Part shown: positions 36,246-46,088 of the stretch, piece by piece | How positions within the stretch are numbered: the stretch's first letter is position 1 | Layout of the letters: every line of letters starts with the position of its first letter | Assembly (NCBI RefSeq): GCF_001571775.1 | Contig: NZ_LRVM01000003.1 | Location: 124,001 to 188,000 of the forward strand | DNA from: Anaerotignum neopropionicum | GTDB taxonomy: Bacteria > Bacillota > Clostridia > Lachnospirales > Anaerotignaceae | Length of the DNA: 64,000 bases | Direction: 5' to 3' | Notes under the pieces: model-generated | Databases searched by the model: none | What the model was told of the DNA's origin: nothing | The model's input: the letters and a program-made list of their open reading frames with translations, nothing else | Program-made: the position numbers and the translations under genes

Positions 36246-36261
36246 TTTCCTTTCCGTTCAT

Positions 36262-36717
36262 TTATTCCTCATTGCGTCGAAAAAGACTTTTTTTCTTTTT
36301 GGGCTGTTCTACCGGAACAGGAGCTTCGTTAGATAAGTTAGGTTCTCTCTTGCCTAAAACTTCGCCCTTTAAAACAGGAACACGAACGCCTTTGTTTAAG
36401 CCAAATTCAATAATGAAGCTTTCATATGTGATATCTACAACCTTGCCAAACATACCACTATTTGTGATGATAGAGTCACCTACATCAATTGAGCTTCTCA
36501 ATTCAGCCAACTGCTTTTCTCTTTTTTGATTTGGACGTACAGAAAGGAAATACATAACACCTACAAGGAGTATGCAGTAAAGCACGATTAACATAACCGG
36601 ATTGCTGCTGGCAAAAGATCCGAAAATATTTCCGCTGGTAGAAGTTGTAGTAGCAGCATCTCCGCTACTAGGTAAAATTGTAGTGCTTCCATCTAATAAT
36701 AAAGGTACGAATAACAT
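36262..36717 (-). CDS. yajC: Preprotein translocase subunit YajC
   Basis: The 151-residue protein has a single membrane helix (VMLIVLYCILLVGVMYFLSVRPNQKREKQ) and the conserved domain SSIDVGDSIITNSGMFGKVVDI. YajC is an accessory protein of the SecDF complex. The ATG at 36717 was chosen because AGGAGAG lies eight bases upstream; earlier in-frame starts lack such a site. The C-terminus is lysine-rich (PKKKKSLFRR). It follows tgt, the usual tgt-yajC order. Confidence 0.93.
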   Translation of the reverse strand: MLFVPLLLDGSTTILPSSGDAATTTSTSGNIFGSFASSNPVMLIVLYCILLVGVMYFLSVRPNQKREKQLAELRSSIDVGDSIITNSGMFGKVVDITYESFIIEFGLNKGVRVPVLKGEVLGKREPNLSNEAPVPVEQPKKKKSLFRRNEE

Positions 36718-36821
36718 TTGTATCTCTCCTAACATAGTTTTCTTAAAACTTGAATCAAAAAAATCCAATTTCAAGCTTTTTATTGGTATCGAAACAATTA
36801 TATATAAAAATCAAATTAACG

Positions 36822-37967
36822 TCAAGGAATTATTTGCCTTTGGCTTGCTGAAAACCCTTCTAACTTTGCTTTTTTATATTCCGGAAATCTATTTTCATCC
36901 AGGGCCAGCCTGATTTCTTCCATCATGGTATTGAAGAAATACAGGTTATGCATAACACATAAACGCATTGCCAGCATTTCCTTTGCCTTAAAAAGATGGC
37001 GAATGTAGGCCTTAGTGTATCTGCGGCATACAGGGCAATCACAAGTAGCATCTATGGGTGTTTCATCAAGCTCAAACTTCGCATTGAGCAGATTCAATTT
37101 GCCAGCATTGGTATAAACGTGGGCATGACGACCGTTTCTGGCCGGCAATACGCAATCAAAAAAATCAATTCCTCTTTCTACGGATTCCAAAATATTTTCG
37201 GGAGTGCCTACGCCCATTAAATACGTGGGTTTTTTTTGCGGCAAAAACGGAACGACTTCTTCCAAAATATGGTACATTTCAGCATGGGTTTCTCCCACTG
37301 CAAGACCGCCCACAGCATAACCATCCAAATCCAGCTCTGAGATACGTTTTGCATGTTCAATTCTTATATCAGCATAGATTGCACCTTGATTAATACCAAA
37401 TAACATTTGCTTTTTGTTAATGGTATCCTCCAGGCTATTCAAGCGCGTCATCTCCTTTTTGCAACGCTCCAGCCAACGGGTTGTTCGCTCCACAGATGCC
37501 TCAACATAAGGCCGTTCTGCCGGAATTCCGATACACTCATCAAAGGCCATAGCAATCGTTGAGGCAAGGTTTGACTGAATCTGCATACTTTCTTCAGGTC
37601 CCATAAAAATCTTTCTGCCATCAATATGAGAGCTAAAATGCACGCCTTCCTCCGTAATTTTCCGCAGAGAAGTTAAGGAAAAAACTTGAAAGCCACCGGA
37701 ATCTGTTAGAATGGGCCTGTCCCAAACCATAAACTTATGCAGTCCGCCCAGCTGCTTTACAATTTTATCACCGGGACGCAAATGCAAGTGATAGGTGTTG
37801 GAGAGCTCAACCTGACATTTTATTTGTTCCAAATCCTCTGTTGAAAGAGCACCTTTGATGGCCGCTAAGGTTCCTACGTTCATAAACACAGGGGTTTGAA
37901 TCACACCATGAGGTGTGTGAAATTCACCACGTTTGGCTCTTCCGCAGGTTTTTAATAATTTATACAT
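36822..37967 (-). CDS. tgt: tRNA-guanine transglycosylase
   Basis: The 381-residue enzyme replaces guanine 34 by preQ1 in tRNAs with GUN anticodons, the first committed step of queuosine in tRNA. The catalytic region LTDSGGFQVFSL and the zinc ligands CDCPVCRRYT with a following His are present. Length matches bacterial Tgt. The queT importer with its preQ1 riboswitch lies 14 kb away in this window. yajC follows on the same strand. Confidence 0.97.
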   Translation of the reverse strand: MYKLLKTCGRAKRGEFHTPHGVIQTPVFMNVGTLAAIKGALSTEDLEQIKCQVELSNTYHLHLRPGDKIVKQLGGLHKFMVWDRPILTDSGGFQVFSLTSLRKITEEGVHFSSHIDGRKIFMGPEESMQIQSNLASTIAMAFDECIGIPAERPYVEASVERTTRWLERCKKEMTRLNSLEDTINKKQMLFGINQGAIYADIRIEHAKRISELDLDGYAVGGLAVGETHAEMYHILEEVVPFLPQKKPTYLMGVGTPENILESVERGIDFFDCVLPARNGRHAHVYTNAGKLNLLNAKFELDETPIDATCDCPVCRRYTKAYIRHLFKAKEMLAMRLCVMHNLYFFNTMMEEIRLALDENRFPEYKKAKLEGFSASQRQIIP

Positions 37968-38413
37968 AATTCTCCCCGTTTCTATTTTTTATGCGTAAAC
38001 ATTATAATACCGTTTTTCCAATTTTTAATCAAGAGAATTTAATTATTTTGGATAAAATTAGTCATATTTCCTTTAGCTTTTGTCAATAACATGATATAAT
38101 ACAACAATTGTTCAAAAAAACGGCCCGGCAAATTACCATTGATGAAGTTTGCGAAACCAGCATTTTGTTTTGTATTTTCTCGTAATTCGAACCATAAATA
38201 TCAAATCAATTTTTTCGTGCTTTTCTAATCTGTAAAACAAAACACAAAGACAAAAATTCGAATTTGAAGCTTTTACAAACCAAGTTTTACCGTTTTATGG
38301 TATAATCGTTTCAAATCCATGCAAAAAACCCCTTTCGTCTGCTATTTTACTGTGTCGACGAAAAAGCTATGCACCTATTTCTATAAAATCGAAAAATGAA
38401 CGGAGTGAAACAA
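37968..38413. other. Divergent intergenic region between tgt and the rRNA methyltransferase gene
   Basis: The tgt side has a possible promoter (TTGATT, 17 bases, TATTAT). The plus strand has extended -10 boxes near 38092 (ATGATATAATA) and 38300 (ATGGTATAAT). The 200 bases between them contain no supported gene; a short leader RNA is possible but no clear terminator was seen. Confidence 0.45.
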
Positions 38414-39547
38414 ATGAGTATACAATTAATTGCAAGTACAACCTTTGGTCTGGAATCCGTTGTAAAGCGGGAATGCCAAGCCCTTGGATTTCAAAATATT
38501 AATGTTTCCGACGGCAAAGTGGAATTCACCGGAAACGAAGACGACATCGTAAAGGCCAACCTTTGGCTGCGCTGCGCCGGAAGGGTATGGATAAAGATGG
38601 GCAGTTTTACCGCCATAACCTTTACGGAATTATTTGATAAAACTAAGGCCTTACCCTGGGGCGATTGGATTCCTCAAGACGGAAAATTTACCGTTGTGGG
38701 AAAATCAGTCAAGTCTACCCTATTCAGCGTGCCAGATTGCCAGGCAATTGTTAAAAAAGCAGTGGTGGAAAAACTGAAGGATAAATATAAAACCGATTGG
38801 TTTGATGAAACAGGTGCTTCTTATACAATTCAAGTTGGGATTTTAAAGGATATGGTTACGCTTGCCATTGATAGCAGCGGCTCTGGCTTGCACATGCGAG
38901 GCTATCGTGCAAATGCTTTGGATGCGCCACTTAAAGAATCCATTGCGTCAGCCATGGTACAGCTTAGCTATTGGCGGAAGGATAGAATTTTGTTGGATCC
39001 TTTCTGCGGTTCAGGTACCATTCCCATTGAAGCAGCAATGCTTGCAAGAAATATTGCACCCGGCTTGCAAAGAAAATTTGCCAGCGAGGAATGGGAACGA
39101 ATCGGAAAGGAACGGTGGAAAAAGGTACGGGCCGCGGCTTATCAAGCGATTGATTATGATGTTACCCCACAAATTTATGGAAGTGATATTGACCCCGCCG
39201 CCATTGTCCTTGCCAAGGAAAATGCAGAAAAGGCTGGTGTGGATGACTGTATTACTTTTGAAGTAAAGCCTTCCCATGAAATCACTTTGCCTGGAAAATA
39301 CGGTGTTGTCATAACAAACCCGCCCTATGGCGAACGAATTGGCGAGCTAAAGGAAGTGGAGGAAATGTATCGTGCTTTAGGCGCAACCATGAAAGAGGAT
39401 TCTACATGGTCAACCTATCTAATCACGTCTATGGAATACTTTGAAACACTGTTTGGGCGAAAAGCGGATAAAAAAAGAAAATTGTTTAACGGTCGAATTA
39501 AAACGGATTATTACCAATTCGAAGGAGCAAAACCTCCCCGCACTTAA
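38414..39547 (+). CDS. THUMP-domain 23S rRNA methyltransferase (RlmL/YpsC type)
   Basis: The 377-residue protein has an N-terminal ferredoxin-like plus THUMP region (residues to about 160) and a Rossmann methyltransferase domain with DPFCGSGTIPIEAA and the N6/N2-type active motif NPPYGERIG. It corresponds to the N-terminal half of E. coli RlmL, as in Firmicute YpsC, which should methylate guanine 2445 of 23S rRNA. The ATG at 38414 has ACGGAG eight bases upstream. Confidence 0.92.
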   Translation: MSIQLIASTTFGLESVVKRECQALGFQNINVSDGKVEFTGNEDDIVKANLWLRCAGRVWIKMGSFTAITFTELFDKTKALPWGDWIPQDGKFTVVGKSVKSTLFSVPDCQAIVKKAVVEKLKDKYKTDWFDETGASYTIQVGILKDMVTLAIDSSGSGLHMRGYRANALDAPLKESIASAMVQLSYWRKDRILLDPFCGSGTIPIEAAMLARNIAPGLQRKFASEEWERIGKERWKKVRAAAYQAIDYDVTPQIYGSDIDPAAIVLAKENAEKAGVDDCITFEVKPSHEITLPGKYGVVITNPPYGERIGELKEVEEMYRALGATMKEDSTWSTYLITSMEYFETLFGRKADKKRKLFNGRIKTDYYQFEGAKPPRT

Positions 39548-39555
39548 TATAAATG

Positions 39556-39600
39556 AAACTGCATTGCCAAAAAAATATGACAACGCAGTTTCTTTTATTT
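39556..39600 (+). terminator. Terminator of the rRNA methyltransferase gene
   Basis: AAACTGCATTG (39556-39566) pairs with CAACGCAGTTT (39581-39591), ten of eleven positions, followed by CTTTTATTTTT. Confidence 0.8.
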
Positions 39601-39667
39601 TTAATATGACAGATAAAACCACCCTCGTACATTCAAAGGGCAAAAATTTATTAATTAGAATAATTGC

Positions 39668-39910
39668 TTAACACAATACTGCTGCCAATTCCTCAACAGC
39701 CAACGCTTCATCTGCGCCATCCGCAAAAATTGTAGCGGTTTGACCTTCCTTCATGTTTAACGCAATGGTACCCATAATGCTTTTTGCGTTAATTTTCTTA
39801 TCCTCCACACTTACTTGTATCTCCGAATTGAATTTACTTGCTGTCTGCACAAAATAAGCTGCCTGTCTTGCATCTAAAGATGTTTTAATTGTCACTGTTC
39901 TCTGTGTCAT
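39668..39910 (-). CDS. crh: Crh-like HPr-family protein without the catalytic histidine
   Basis: The 80-residue protein aligns along its length with HPr/Crh. The region that in HPr holds the PEP-dependent phosphorylation histidine reads TSLDARQAAYFVQTAS, with no histidine, so it cannot work in sugar PTS transfer. The regulatory serine site NAKSIMG is intact, so HprK could still phosphorylate it. In B. subtilis Crh likewise lacks His15, acts with CcpA in catabolite control and is encoded beside whiA. The ATG overlaps the whiA stop (ATGA). Confidence 0.9.
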   Translation of the reverse strand: MTQRTVTIKTSLDARQAAYFVQTASKFNSEIQVSVEDKKINAKSIMGTIALNMKEGQTATIFADGADEALAVEELAAVLC

Positions 39911-40866
39911 TTTTCTTCACCCTTACCCTCTCTGAGCGTCTCTGCTAAGTTGCTGATTTTCCGCAGTCTGTGATTTACACCGGATTTGCCAACTGGCTCT
40001 GCCAAATAGGTTCCCAATTCCTTTAGGCTGGTGTCCGGATAATCCAACCGAAGTCTTGCGACCTCCTGTAACTGCATCGGAAGCTTATCAAGCCCAATGG
40101 TTTGTTGGATATATGTAATATCTTCCAACTGCTTGACCGCCGCAAGAACCACTTTATTGAGATTTGCTGTTTCACAATTCACTTTTCTGTTAATATCGTT
40201 TCGCATTTCCTTCACAATGCGAACGTTTTCCAGATCCATTAATGCAATATGTGCACCCATGATATTAAGCAAATCTACAATTTGCTCCCCTTCTTTTAGA
40301 TACACAACAAAATGATCTTTGCGTTCTACCACTTTTGAGTCAAGATCAAAGGTATTCACCAAATCTCGAAGCTGCGTTGCCAATTCCCAAGAAGACAGCA
40401 CAAACTCTAAGTGATAATTTTTTTCGGGGTTGTTTACCGAGCCAACCGAAATAAACGCTCCACGAATGTACGCACGTCGACAACAGATGCTGCTGACTAC
40501 CGTGGGATTCAACTTGTTTCGAATAACCGGCAAACCTTCCTTAGTCAACAAAATGCCTGTTGCCCTAAGTAACCTTTCAACTTGGTCAGAATCTTTTATG
40601 AAAAGAACATAAACCTTTGACCTGCGTTTTTTCCCGCCGGATTTGATAAATATTTCACTGTTAATATTAAAAGCATTTTTCAATAATGTAAAGCATTTTT
40701 TCGCGACAAGGTAATTTTCAGTTTGAATTTTTAGACAAAAATAATCTCTGCAAAGCCCGATATGTCCACAAATATTTACAAAAGATGAGAGTTCGGCTAT
40801 TCTGCAATGTCTCCCATTTCCTAAATGTTCGCCAATCTCTTGCTTAACCTTAGATGAAAATGACAA
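39907..40866 (-). CDS. whiA: Sporulation/cell division regulator WhiA
   Basis: The 319-residue protein has an N-terminal LAGLIDADG homing-endonuclease-like fold (SSFVNICGHIGL...) and a C-terminal helix-turn-helix (LPMQLQEVARLRLDYPDTSLKELGTYL, then GVNHRLRKI). WhiA binds DNA and supports cell division or sporulation in Gram-positive bacteria. It appears to start with TTG at 40866, since AGGAGG lies seven bases before it. It follows rapZ; the yvcK gene that usually sits between them is absent. Confidence 0.95.
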   Translation of the reverse strand: MSFSSKVKQEIGEHLGNGRHCRIAELSSFVNICGHIGLCRDYFCLKIQTENYLVAKKCFTLLKNAFNINSEIFIKSGGKKRRSKVYVLFIKDSDQVERLLRATGILLTKEGLPVIRNKLNPTVVSSICCRRAYIRGAFISVGSVNNPEKNYHLEFVLSSWELATQLRDLVNTFDLDSKVVERKDHFVVYLKEGEQIVDLLNIMGAHIALMDLENVRIVKEMRNDINRKVNCETANLNKVVLAAVKQLEDITYIQQTIGLDKLPMQLQEVARLRLDYPDTSLKELGTYLAEPVGKSGVNHRLRKISNLAETLREGKGEEK

Positions 40867-40906
40867 ATTTACGCCTCCTCACAAGTTTTTGTGCGCCTCA
40901 AACTTT

Positions 40907-41785
40907 TTAAGACTGTTTTTTATGACGAGCGTCTTTTTCTATATCATTGTGTTTTAATAAAAGTGTATGCTTGTCCTGGTCTAAGGCATGATACAAAGCA
41001 TTTGCCAACGTAACGGAGCGATGCTTTCCGCCCGTGCATCCAATACTGATTACAAGACTATTCTTCCCCTCTTTTACATAAAGAGGCAGTAAAAATTCAA
41101 CCATTTCAACCAACTTTTTCAAAAAATCCCGGCTTTCTTGAAACGACATTACATAATCGCTTACAGGCGTATCATTTCCTGTCATTTCCTTCAGCTCCTG
41201 AATATAAAAGGGGTTTGGTAAAAACCGCACATCGAAAACCAAGTCACTGTCTACAGGAATACCATATTTAAAACCAAACGAACAAACGGTAATAATCAGG
41301 CTTTCAAATTGTTGATTTTCCATGAAAATACGGTTTATTTGCGCCTTTAGTTCTCTGGTAAGCACGTTCGTCGTATCCAAAATGTAGGTTGCGCGGCCTT
41401 TTACCTCCTTCAGCATTTCCCTTTCTTGCAAAATGCCATCCTCAATAGCTCCTTTTCGAGAAAGGGGGTGGCTGCGGCGCGTTTCCTTATAACGCTTGAT
41501 AAGCGTATTATCCGAGGCATCCAAGAAAATAATTTCGTATTGATAGCCTTTTTCCTCCAAAATAAATAATACATTGAATAAGTCGTTAAAAAGCTTTCCG
41601 CCACGAATATCTACCCCCATGGCAACACGCTCAATTTCCCCTTCTTGTTCATAGCAAAGCTCAGCTAACTTCGGGATCAATGCCGGCGGCAAATTGTCAA
41701 CGCAGAAAAAATTAATATCCTCCAAAAACTTAAGAACCGATGACTTTCCTGCGCCGGACATACCTGTAACAATTACAAATCTCAT
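40907..41785 (-). CDS. rapZ: RapZ/YvcJ nucleotide-binding protein
   Basis: The 292-residue protein has Walker [17 protein letters not shown] at its N-terminus and the conserved C-terminal [16 protein letters not shown]. In E. coli RapZ is an RNA-binding adaptor controlling GlmS; the Firmicute protein YvcJ binds nucleotides and affects competence. It is 25 bases downstream of murB and 40 bases upstream of whiA. Confidence 0.95.
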   Translation of the reverse strand: MRFVIVTGMSGAGKSSVLKFLEDINFFCVDNLPPALIPKLAELCYEQEGEIERVAMGVDIRGGKLFNDLFNVLFILEEKGYQYEIIFLDASDNTLIKRYKETRRSHPLSRKGAIEDGILQEREMLKEVKGRATYILDTTNVLTRELKAQINRIFMENQQFESLIITVCSFGFKYGIPVDSDLVFDVRFLPNPFYIQELKEMTGNDTPVSDYVMSFQESRDFLKKLVEMVEFLLPLYVKEGKNSLVISIGCTGGKHRSVTLANALYHALDQDKHTLLLKHNDIEKDARHKKQS

Positions 41786-41810
41786 AGTAATCTTCTCCTT
41801 TGTATAGCGC

Positions 41811-42719
41811 TTAAAGCTCTCCGATAATTTTTACCTCTGTTTCCAAACGCACACCAAATTTTTCATAAACAGTTTGCTGACAGAATGCAATCAAGTCTAG
41901 AATATCCTGTGTGGTGGCTTTCCCCACATTAATAATAAAACCTGCATGTTTTTCGGAAATCTGTGCCCCGCCAATACGCTTGCCTTTTAACCCTGCATCC
42001 TGTATTAATTTCCCTGCAAAATAGCCCTGGGGACGCTTAAAGGTGCTGCCTGCGCTAGGGTATTGCAAAGGCTGTTTTTCCCGTCTTTGCTCCCCAAGCT
42101 CCGCCATTTTCGTTTTTATTTCCTCCGGATTTCCATTTTTCAATTTAAGCTTTGCCCTCAAAAGAATATACCCATCTTTAAGCAAAATACTATGTCGATA
42201 AGATAATTCCAAGGCTTCAACAGGAATTGTCTTCACTTCCATTTCCTCCGTTAAAACCTCAACGGAAATTAACACATCCTTCATTTCCCCGCCATAAGCC
42301 CCGGCATTCATTGTTATGGCTCCGCCCACGGTTCCAGGAATACCCGATGCAAATTCAAGTCCACTCAACGCATTTTCAGCTGCTTTGGCAGATAAGGCAG
42401 TCAAAAGTGCGCCGCCTTCTGCAAAGACAAATTCGCCGTCCACATCAACCTTTGACAATCTTCTGCCAAGCTGAATTACCGCCCCTCGAATGCCCTTATC
42501 CCTTACCAACAGGTTGCTGCCATTACCAATTACCATAAATGGAATGTTATTCTCTTTTAAAATACTGATGCTCTCTTTTACTTCCTTAAAGCTGCCGGGC
42601 ATAATAAAAATATCCGCCGGTCCACCTGTGCGAAAAGTGGTATGCCCATCCATGGGTTCATCCGCCAAAACAGCATCCTCACCCAGTCTTACGCGCAGTG
42701 CCGCTACTACTGAATCCAT
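41811..42719 (-). CDS. murB: UDP-N-acetylenolpyruvoylglucosamine reductase
   Basis: The 302-residue FAD enzyme reduces UDP-GlcNAc-enolpyruvate to UDP-MurNAc in peptidoglycan synthesis. FAD-binding segments [39 protein letters not shown] and the active region [11 protein letters not shown] are present, matching the shorter type II MurB. It lies 12 bases after hprK in the crh-whiA-rapZ-murB-hprK cluster. Confidence 0.97.
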   Translation of the reverse strand: MDSVVAALRVRLGEDAVLADEPMDGHTTFRTGGPADIFIMPGSFKEVKESISILKENNIPFMVIGNGSNLLVRDKGIRGAVIQLGRRLSKVDVDGEFVFAEGGALLTALSAKAAENALSGLEFASGIPGTVGGAITMNAGAYGGEMKDVLISVEVLTEEMEVKTIPVEALELSYRHSILLKDGYILLRAKLKLKNGNPEEIKTKMAELGEQRREKQPLQYPSAGSTFKRPQGYFAGKLIQDAGLKGKRIGGAQISEKHAGFIINVGKATTQDILDLIAFCQQTVYEKFGVRLETEVKIIGEL

Positions 42720-42731
42720 ATAGTCACCTTC

Positions 42732-43664
42732 CTATTTTGTCTCAGTATGATTGTTTTGCATAATCTTTTTTTCCAGTTCCAATGCTGTATTATTCCCCAT
42801 TTTCTTTTGGCGATTACTGATTGCCGCTGATTCGCAAATAACCGCAACATTCCTGCCAGGACGAATGGGAATGGTATTACAAAGTACTTTATTCCCTAAA
42901 ATTTCAATATATTCCTCGCTTAATCCCAAGCGGTCGTAGGAGCAATTGTTTCCATCCCAAATTTCCAACTTAACCACTAAATCAATGGATTTTATCTGCT
43001 TCACCGCACCAATGCCAAATAATTCTTTTACGTTAATAATACCAATTCCTCGTAATTCAATTAAATATTGAATCAGCTCAGGACAAGTTCCCACAAGGGT
43101 TTGGTCAGCAATTTTTTTGATTTCCACCGCATCATCGGCAATTAAACGATGACCTCTTTTTATCAATTCCAAAGCGGTTTCACTTTTTCCGATCCCGCTT
43201 GCCCCTGTGATTAAAACGCCCTCGCCATAAATATCAACCAGTACGCCATGCATGGTAACACGATCAGCCAATTCCCCCCGCAGCCATAGTATCATTTCTG
43301 CGGCAAAATCCGTAGTGGTTTTACAGGTTCTAAAAATTGGAATTTCATATTTTTTTCCGTAAAAAAGCATCTCCGGAAAAATTTCTTGACTTTTACAAAC
43401 AATCAAACAAGGAATATGACATTCAAACAAATGACAGATTGCCTCGTCCCTAGCAGGTTCATCCAGTGTTTGTAAATAGCTGTGTTCCACCCTGCCTATA
43501 ATCTGTAGTCGATCATTGTCAAAGCGATGGTAAAAACCTGTCAGCTGTAACGCAGGGCGATTTACTTCCTTGCGGGTTATTACCCGATTTGATATATCAA
43601 CCTCAGGTAAAATATTCTCCAATTGAAATTCTTCAACAATTTTTGTTAATTTTGCGCTATACAT
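42732..43664 (-). CDS. hprK: HPr kinase/phosphorylase
   Basis: The 310-residue enzyme phosphorylates and dephosphorylates Ser46 of HPr and Crh in carbon catabolite control. It has Walker A TGASGIGKSETALELI, followed by HRLIADDAVEI, and the family signature in the C-terminal half (ELRGIGIINV). It is in the same minus-strand cluster as the Crh-like protein at 39668-39910, its probable substrate. Confidence 0.97.
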   Translation of the reverse strand: MYSAKLTKIVEEFQLENILPEVDISNRVITRKEVNRPALQLTGFYHRFDNDRLQIIGRVEHSYLQTLDEPARDEAICHLFECHIPCLIVCKSQEIFPEMLFYGKKYEIPIFRTCKTTTDFAAEMILWLRGELADRVTMHGVLVDIYGEGVLITGASGIGKSETALELIKRGHRLIADDAVEIKKIADQTLVGTCPELIQYLIELRGIGIINVKELFGIGAVKQIKSIDLVVKLEIWDGNNCSYDRLGLSEEYIEILGNKVLCNTIPIRPGRNVAVICESAAISNRQKKMGNNTALELEKKIMQNNHTETK

Positions 43665-43717
43665 GAAAACCTCCTTGGCAAAACGGGCTTATTCCCTGTT
43701 ATCATAACCGAAAACCG

Positions 43718-45580
43718 TTAATTTTGCAATTCATCCTGATGAAAAAAGGCATAAACCTGTTCTGACGAGGGAATATTCATTTCTTCTACCTCCAAAAGCT
43801 CCGCCACCTCTGCTGCGGCAATATCTTCAATCGATCCAAAATGACGCATTAAAGCCTTTCTGCGAATCTCTCCGATCCCTTTAATATCATCTAAAACTGA
43901 GTGCAGCCCTTTCTCCTGCCGCAGCTTTCTATGATAGGTAATGGCAAAGCGATGCACCTCATCCTGTATTCTTGTCAGTAGGCGAAAGCCTTCGGAGGTA
44001 AATGGTATCTTGATTTCTTCTCCATCAAACAAAAGTCCACGGGTACGATGCTTCTCATCCTTTACCATGCCGCAAACGGGAATATTCATGCCAAAGGACA
44101 ATAGAACCTCCTGGGCGGCGTTTACTTGAATCTTTCCGCCATCCATAAAAATCAAATCCGGCAGACGCGTAAAGCTGCTGGTTTTTCCCTCTGCTTTTTC
44201 TTTCAAAGCATGATTCAAGCGACGAGTGATGACTTCTTTCATAGATGCATAATCGTTTGCGCCAATTACAGTTTTTATGCGAAACTTACGGTAATCACTA
44301 TTTTTCGCCTTGCCATCCTCAAATACCACCATAGACCCTACCGATTCAAACCCCTGGGTGTTGGAAATATCATATGCTTCCACACGTTTCAGTGTTTGTG
44401 AAAGCCCTAATGCCTGGCGCAATTCCTCCATGGCCCCTTTGGTACGCTGCTCCTCTTTGCGTAATTTCTCGCCGAACTGCTCGAAAATAAGCATAGCATT
44501 TTTATGGGCAAGCTCAACCAATTTTTGCTTTTCGCCTTTGATCGGCACAGTAAAGGTAACCTTTCCCCCTCGCCTCTCCCAAAGGTATTCCGCCAAAAGC
44601 TCTTTTTCCTCAGAAACCAAATCCTCCTGCAAAATAATTTCTCTGGGAATGTAAGCTGTACCTGTATAAAATTGCTGCACAAAGGCAGTTAAAATTTCAC
44701 TACGGCCTTGTTCCTCCGAGGCGGTCATGGTAAAATTCTCCCGCCCGGTCATTTTTCCATCTCGAATAAAGAAAACCTGCACCAAGCATTCGTGAAAGGC
44801 ACGAACCATAGCAATTACATCAGCATCCCCCACAGACATATTCGCCATTTTTTGCTTTTGGGCGATGCTCTTTACCGCTCGAATTTTATCTCTTAACGCA
44901 GCTGCCTTTTCAAACTCCATCTTTTCTGCAGCCTCTGCCATTTCCTGCTCCATTTTTTTTCGTATTTCGTCATGCTTTCCTTCCAAGAAATCTATGGCAT
45001 CGCTAATATATTTTTTGTATTCTGGGGATGCAATTGCTCCACTGCAAGGCGCAAGACATTGTCCGATATGATGATTTAGGCAAGGGCGCTCCTTCCCCAT
45101 TTCCTTCGGTAAATTTTTTTTACATTTACGAATAGGAAAAAGCCTATGCAGCGTTTCCACCGTTTCCTTCACTGCCAAAACATCGGTGTATGGGCCATAA
45201 TATTTGGCTTTATCCTTATCCATACGCCGTGTCATAAAAACACGAGGGAAATCCTCTTGAATCGTAACTTTAATGTATGGATAAGTTTTATCATCCTTCA
45301 GCATGATATTATAATAGGGCTCATACTGCTTAATAAGATTACACTCCAAAATTAATGCTTCCAATTCTGAATCAGTAACAATATATTCAAACTCCACAAT
45401 TTGAGGAACCATTGCCTTGGTTTTTGCAGTTTGATTTTTACTGCTTTGAAAATATTGGCGAACTCTATTTTTTAAGTTAATTGCCTTCCCAACATAAATA
45501 ATTTGGCCTTTTTCGTTTTTCATAAGGTAAACACCGGGCTTTTGCGGCAGTTTTTTCAATTCCTCACTAATATCAAACAT
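43718..45580 (-). CDS. uvrC: UvrABC system protein C
   Basis: The 620-residue protein makes both incisions in nucleotide excision repair. It has the N-terminal GIY-YIG nuclease (KPGVYLMKNEKGQIIYVGKAINLKNRVRQYF), a cysteine-bearing region (CKKNLPKEMGKERPC), a UVR motif near 205-240, an RNase H-like C-terminal nuclease (VEAYDISNTQGFESVGSMVVFEDG) and helix-hairpin-helix repeats at the end (VLDDIKGIGEIRRKALMRHF). AAGGTG precedes the ATG. A terminator-like hairpin stands between its promoter and start codon. Confidence 0.97.
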   Translation of the reverse strand: MFDISEELKKLPQKPGVYLMKNEKGQIIYVGKAINLKNRVRQYFQSSKNQTAKTKAMVPQIVEFEYIVTDSELEALILECNLIKQYEPYYNIMLKDDKTYPYIKVTIQEDFPRVFMTRRMDKDKAKYYGPYTDVLAVKETVETLHRLFPIRKCKKNLPKEMGKERPCLNHHIGQCLAPCSGAIASPEYKKYISDAIDFLEGKHDEIRKKMEQEMAEAAEKMEFEKAAALRDKIRAVKSIAQKQKMANMSVGDADVIAMVRAFHECLVQVFFIRDGKMTGRENFTMTASEEQGRSEILTAFVQQFYTGTAYIPREIILQEDLVSEEKELLAEYLWERRGGKVTFTVPIKGEKQKLVELAHKNAMLIFEQFGEKLRKEEQRTKGAMEELRQALGLSQTLKRVEAYDISNTQGFESVGSMVVFEDGKAKNSDYRKFRIKTVIGANDYASMKEVITRRLNHALKEKAEGKTSSFTRLPDLIFMDGGKIQVNAAQEVLLSFGMNIPVCGMVKDEKHRTRGLLFDGEEIKIPFTSEGFRLLTRIQDEVHRFAITYHRKLRQEKGLHSVLDDIKGIGEIRRKALMRHFGSIEDIAAAEVAELLEVEEMNIPSSEQVYAFFHQDELQN

Positions 45581-45631
45581 TCCATCACCTTCTTTCCCAA
45601 ATTGTGTAGTCTTTTTCTCAGAAAAAGAAAA

Positions 45632-45676
45632 AAGAGAAGTACCAAAGGCCTATATTTCCCTACCTTTTCTTCTCTT
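45632..45676 (-). promoter_or_regulatory. Terminator-like hairpin in the uvrC leader
   Basis: On the minus strand AAGAGAAG pairs with CTTCTCTT (8 bp) and, inside a small bulge, AAAGG pairs with CCTTT. The hairpin is followed by a U-rich tract (TTTTTTCTTTTT). It begins only a few bases after the predicted uvrC transcription start and 50 bases before uvrC, so it would terminate uvrC transcripts unless controlled. Confidence 0.6.
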
Positions 45677-45689
45677 GCTTAATAAAAAT

Positions 45690-45718
45690 ATTATATACTA
45701 TTTTTCATTAATTTTAAA
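45690..45718 (-). promoter_or_regulatory. Candidate uvrC promoter
   Basis: TATAAT (45695-45690) is consensus; the -35 TTTAAA (45718-45713) is weak, with a 17-base spacer. Confidence 0.55.
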
Positions 45719-46088
45719 GAGGTTTTGCAAAATAGATTGTAAGGTTTGGTTTTTATTTTTCAAAAGAAATCTACAAAGAAACAAAGTTTACACCTGCAAA
45801 CAAAAAAATCTCATGGGCAAATACAGTTTCAGTTTCTCTGATTGCTGTTTTGTATCCTGCAAGCTTATGATAAGGCTTATGAAAACTTTATATGTAAAAT
45901 TTTATTTTATATTAAGGTTATAGCCTGGCTTCCTAGAAAAATCCAGTGAAATCCACTGTTTCAAACTACTATTTTAAGCTTTTCTAAAACATTGTTGTGA
46001 AAAATTATATAATTCCCATAAGATTTTAAGTTTGATTTAAATTTATCATGTTAATGTAAATAAATTAATCATAGAAAGGATGAAAGTA

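Larger units (their letters stand above)
35856..36261. other. Intergenic region: bmpA promoter and yajC terminator
   Basis: The right part carries the bmpA promoter and an imperfect hairpin; the left part carries the yajC terminator. The centre (about 36000-36210) is extremely AT-rich, and no gene is supported. Confidence 0.6.
45581..46088. other. Divergent intergenic region between uvrC and cotH
   Basis: The left part holds the uvrC promoter and attenuator-like hairpin (45632-45695). The rest to cotH is AT-rich with no supported gene. No clear consensus promoter for cotH was identified. Confidence 0.55.
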
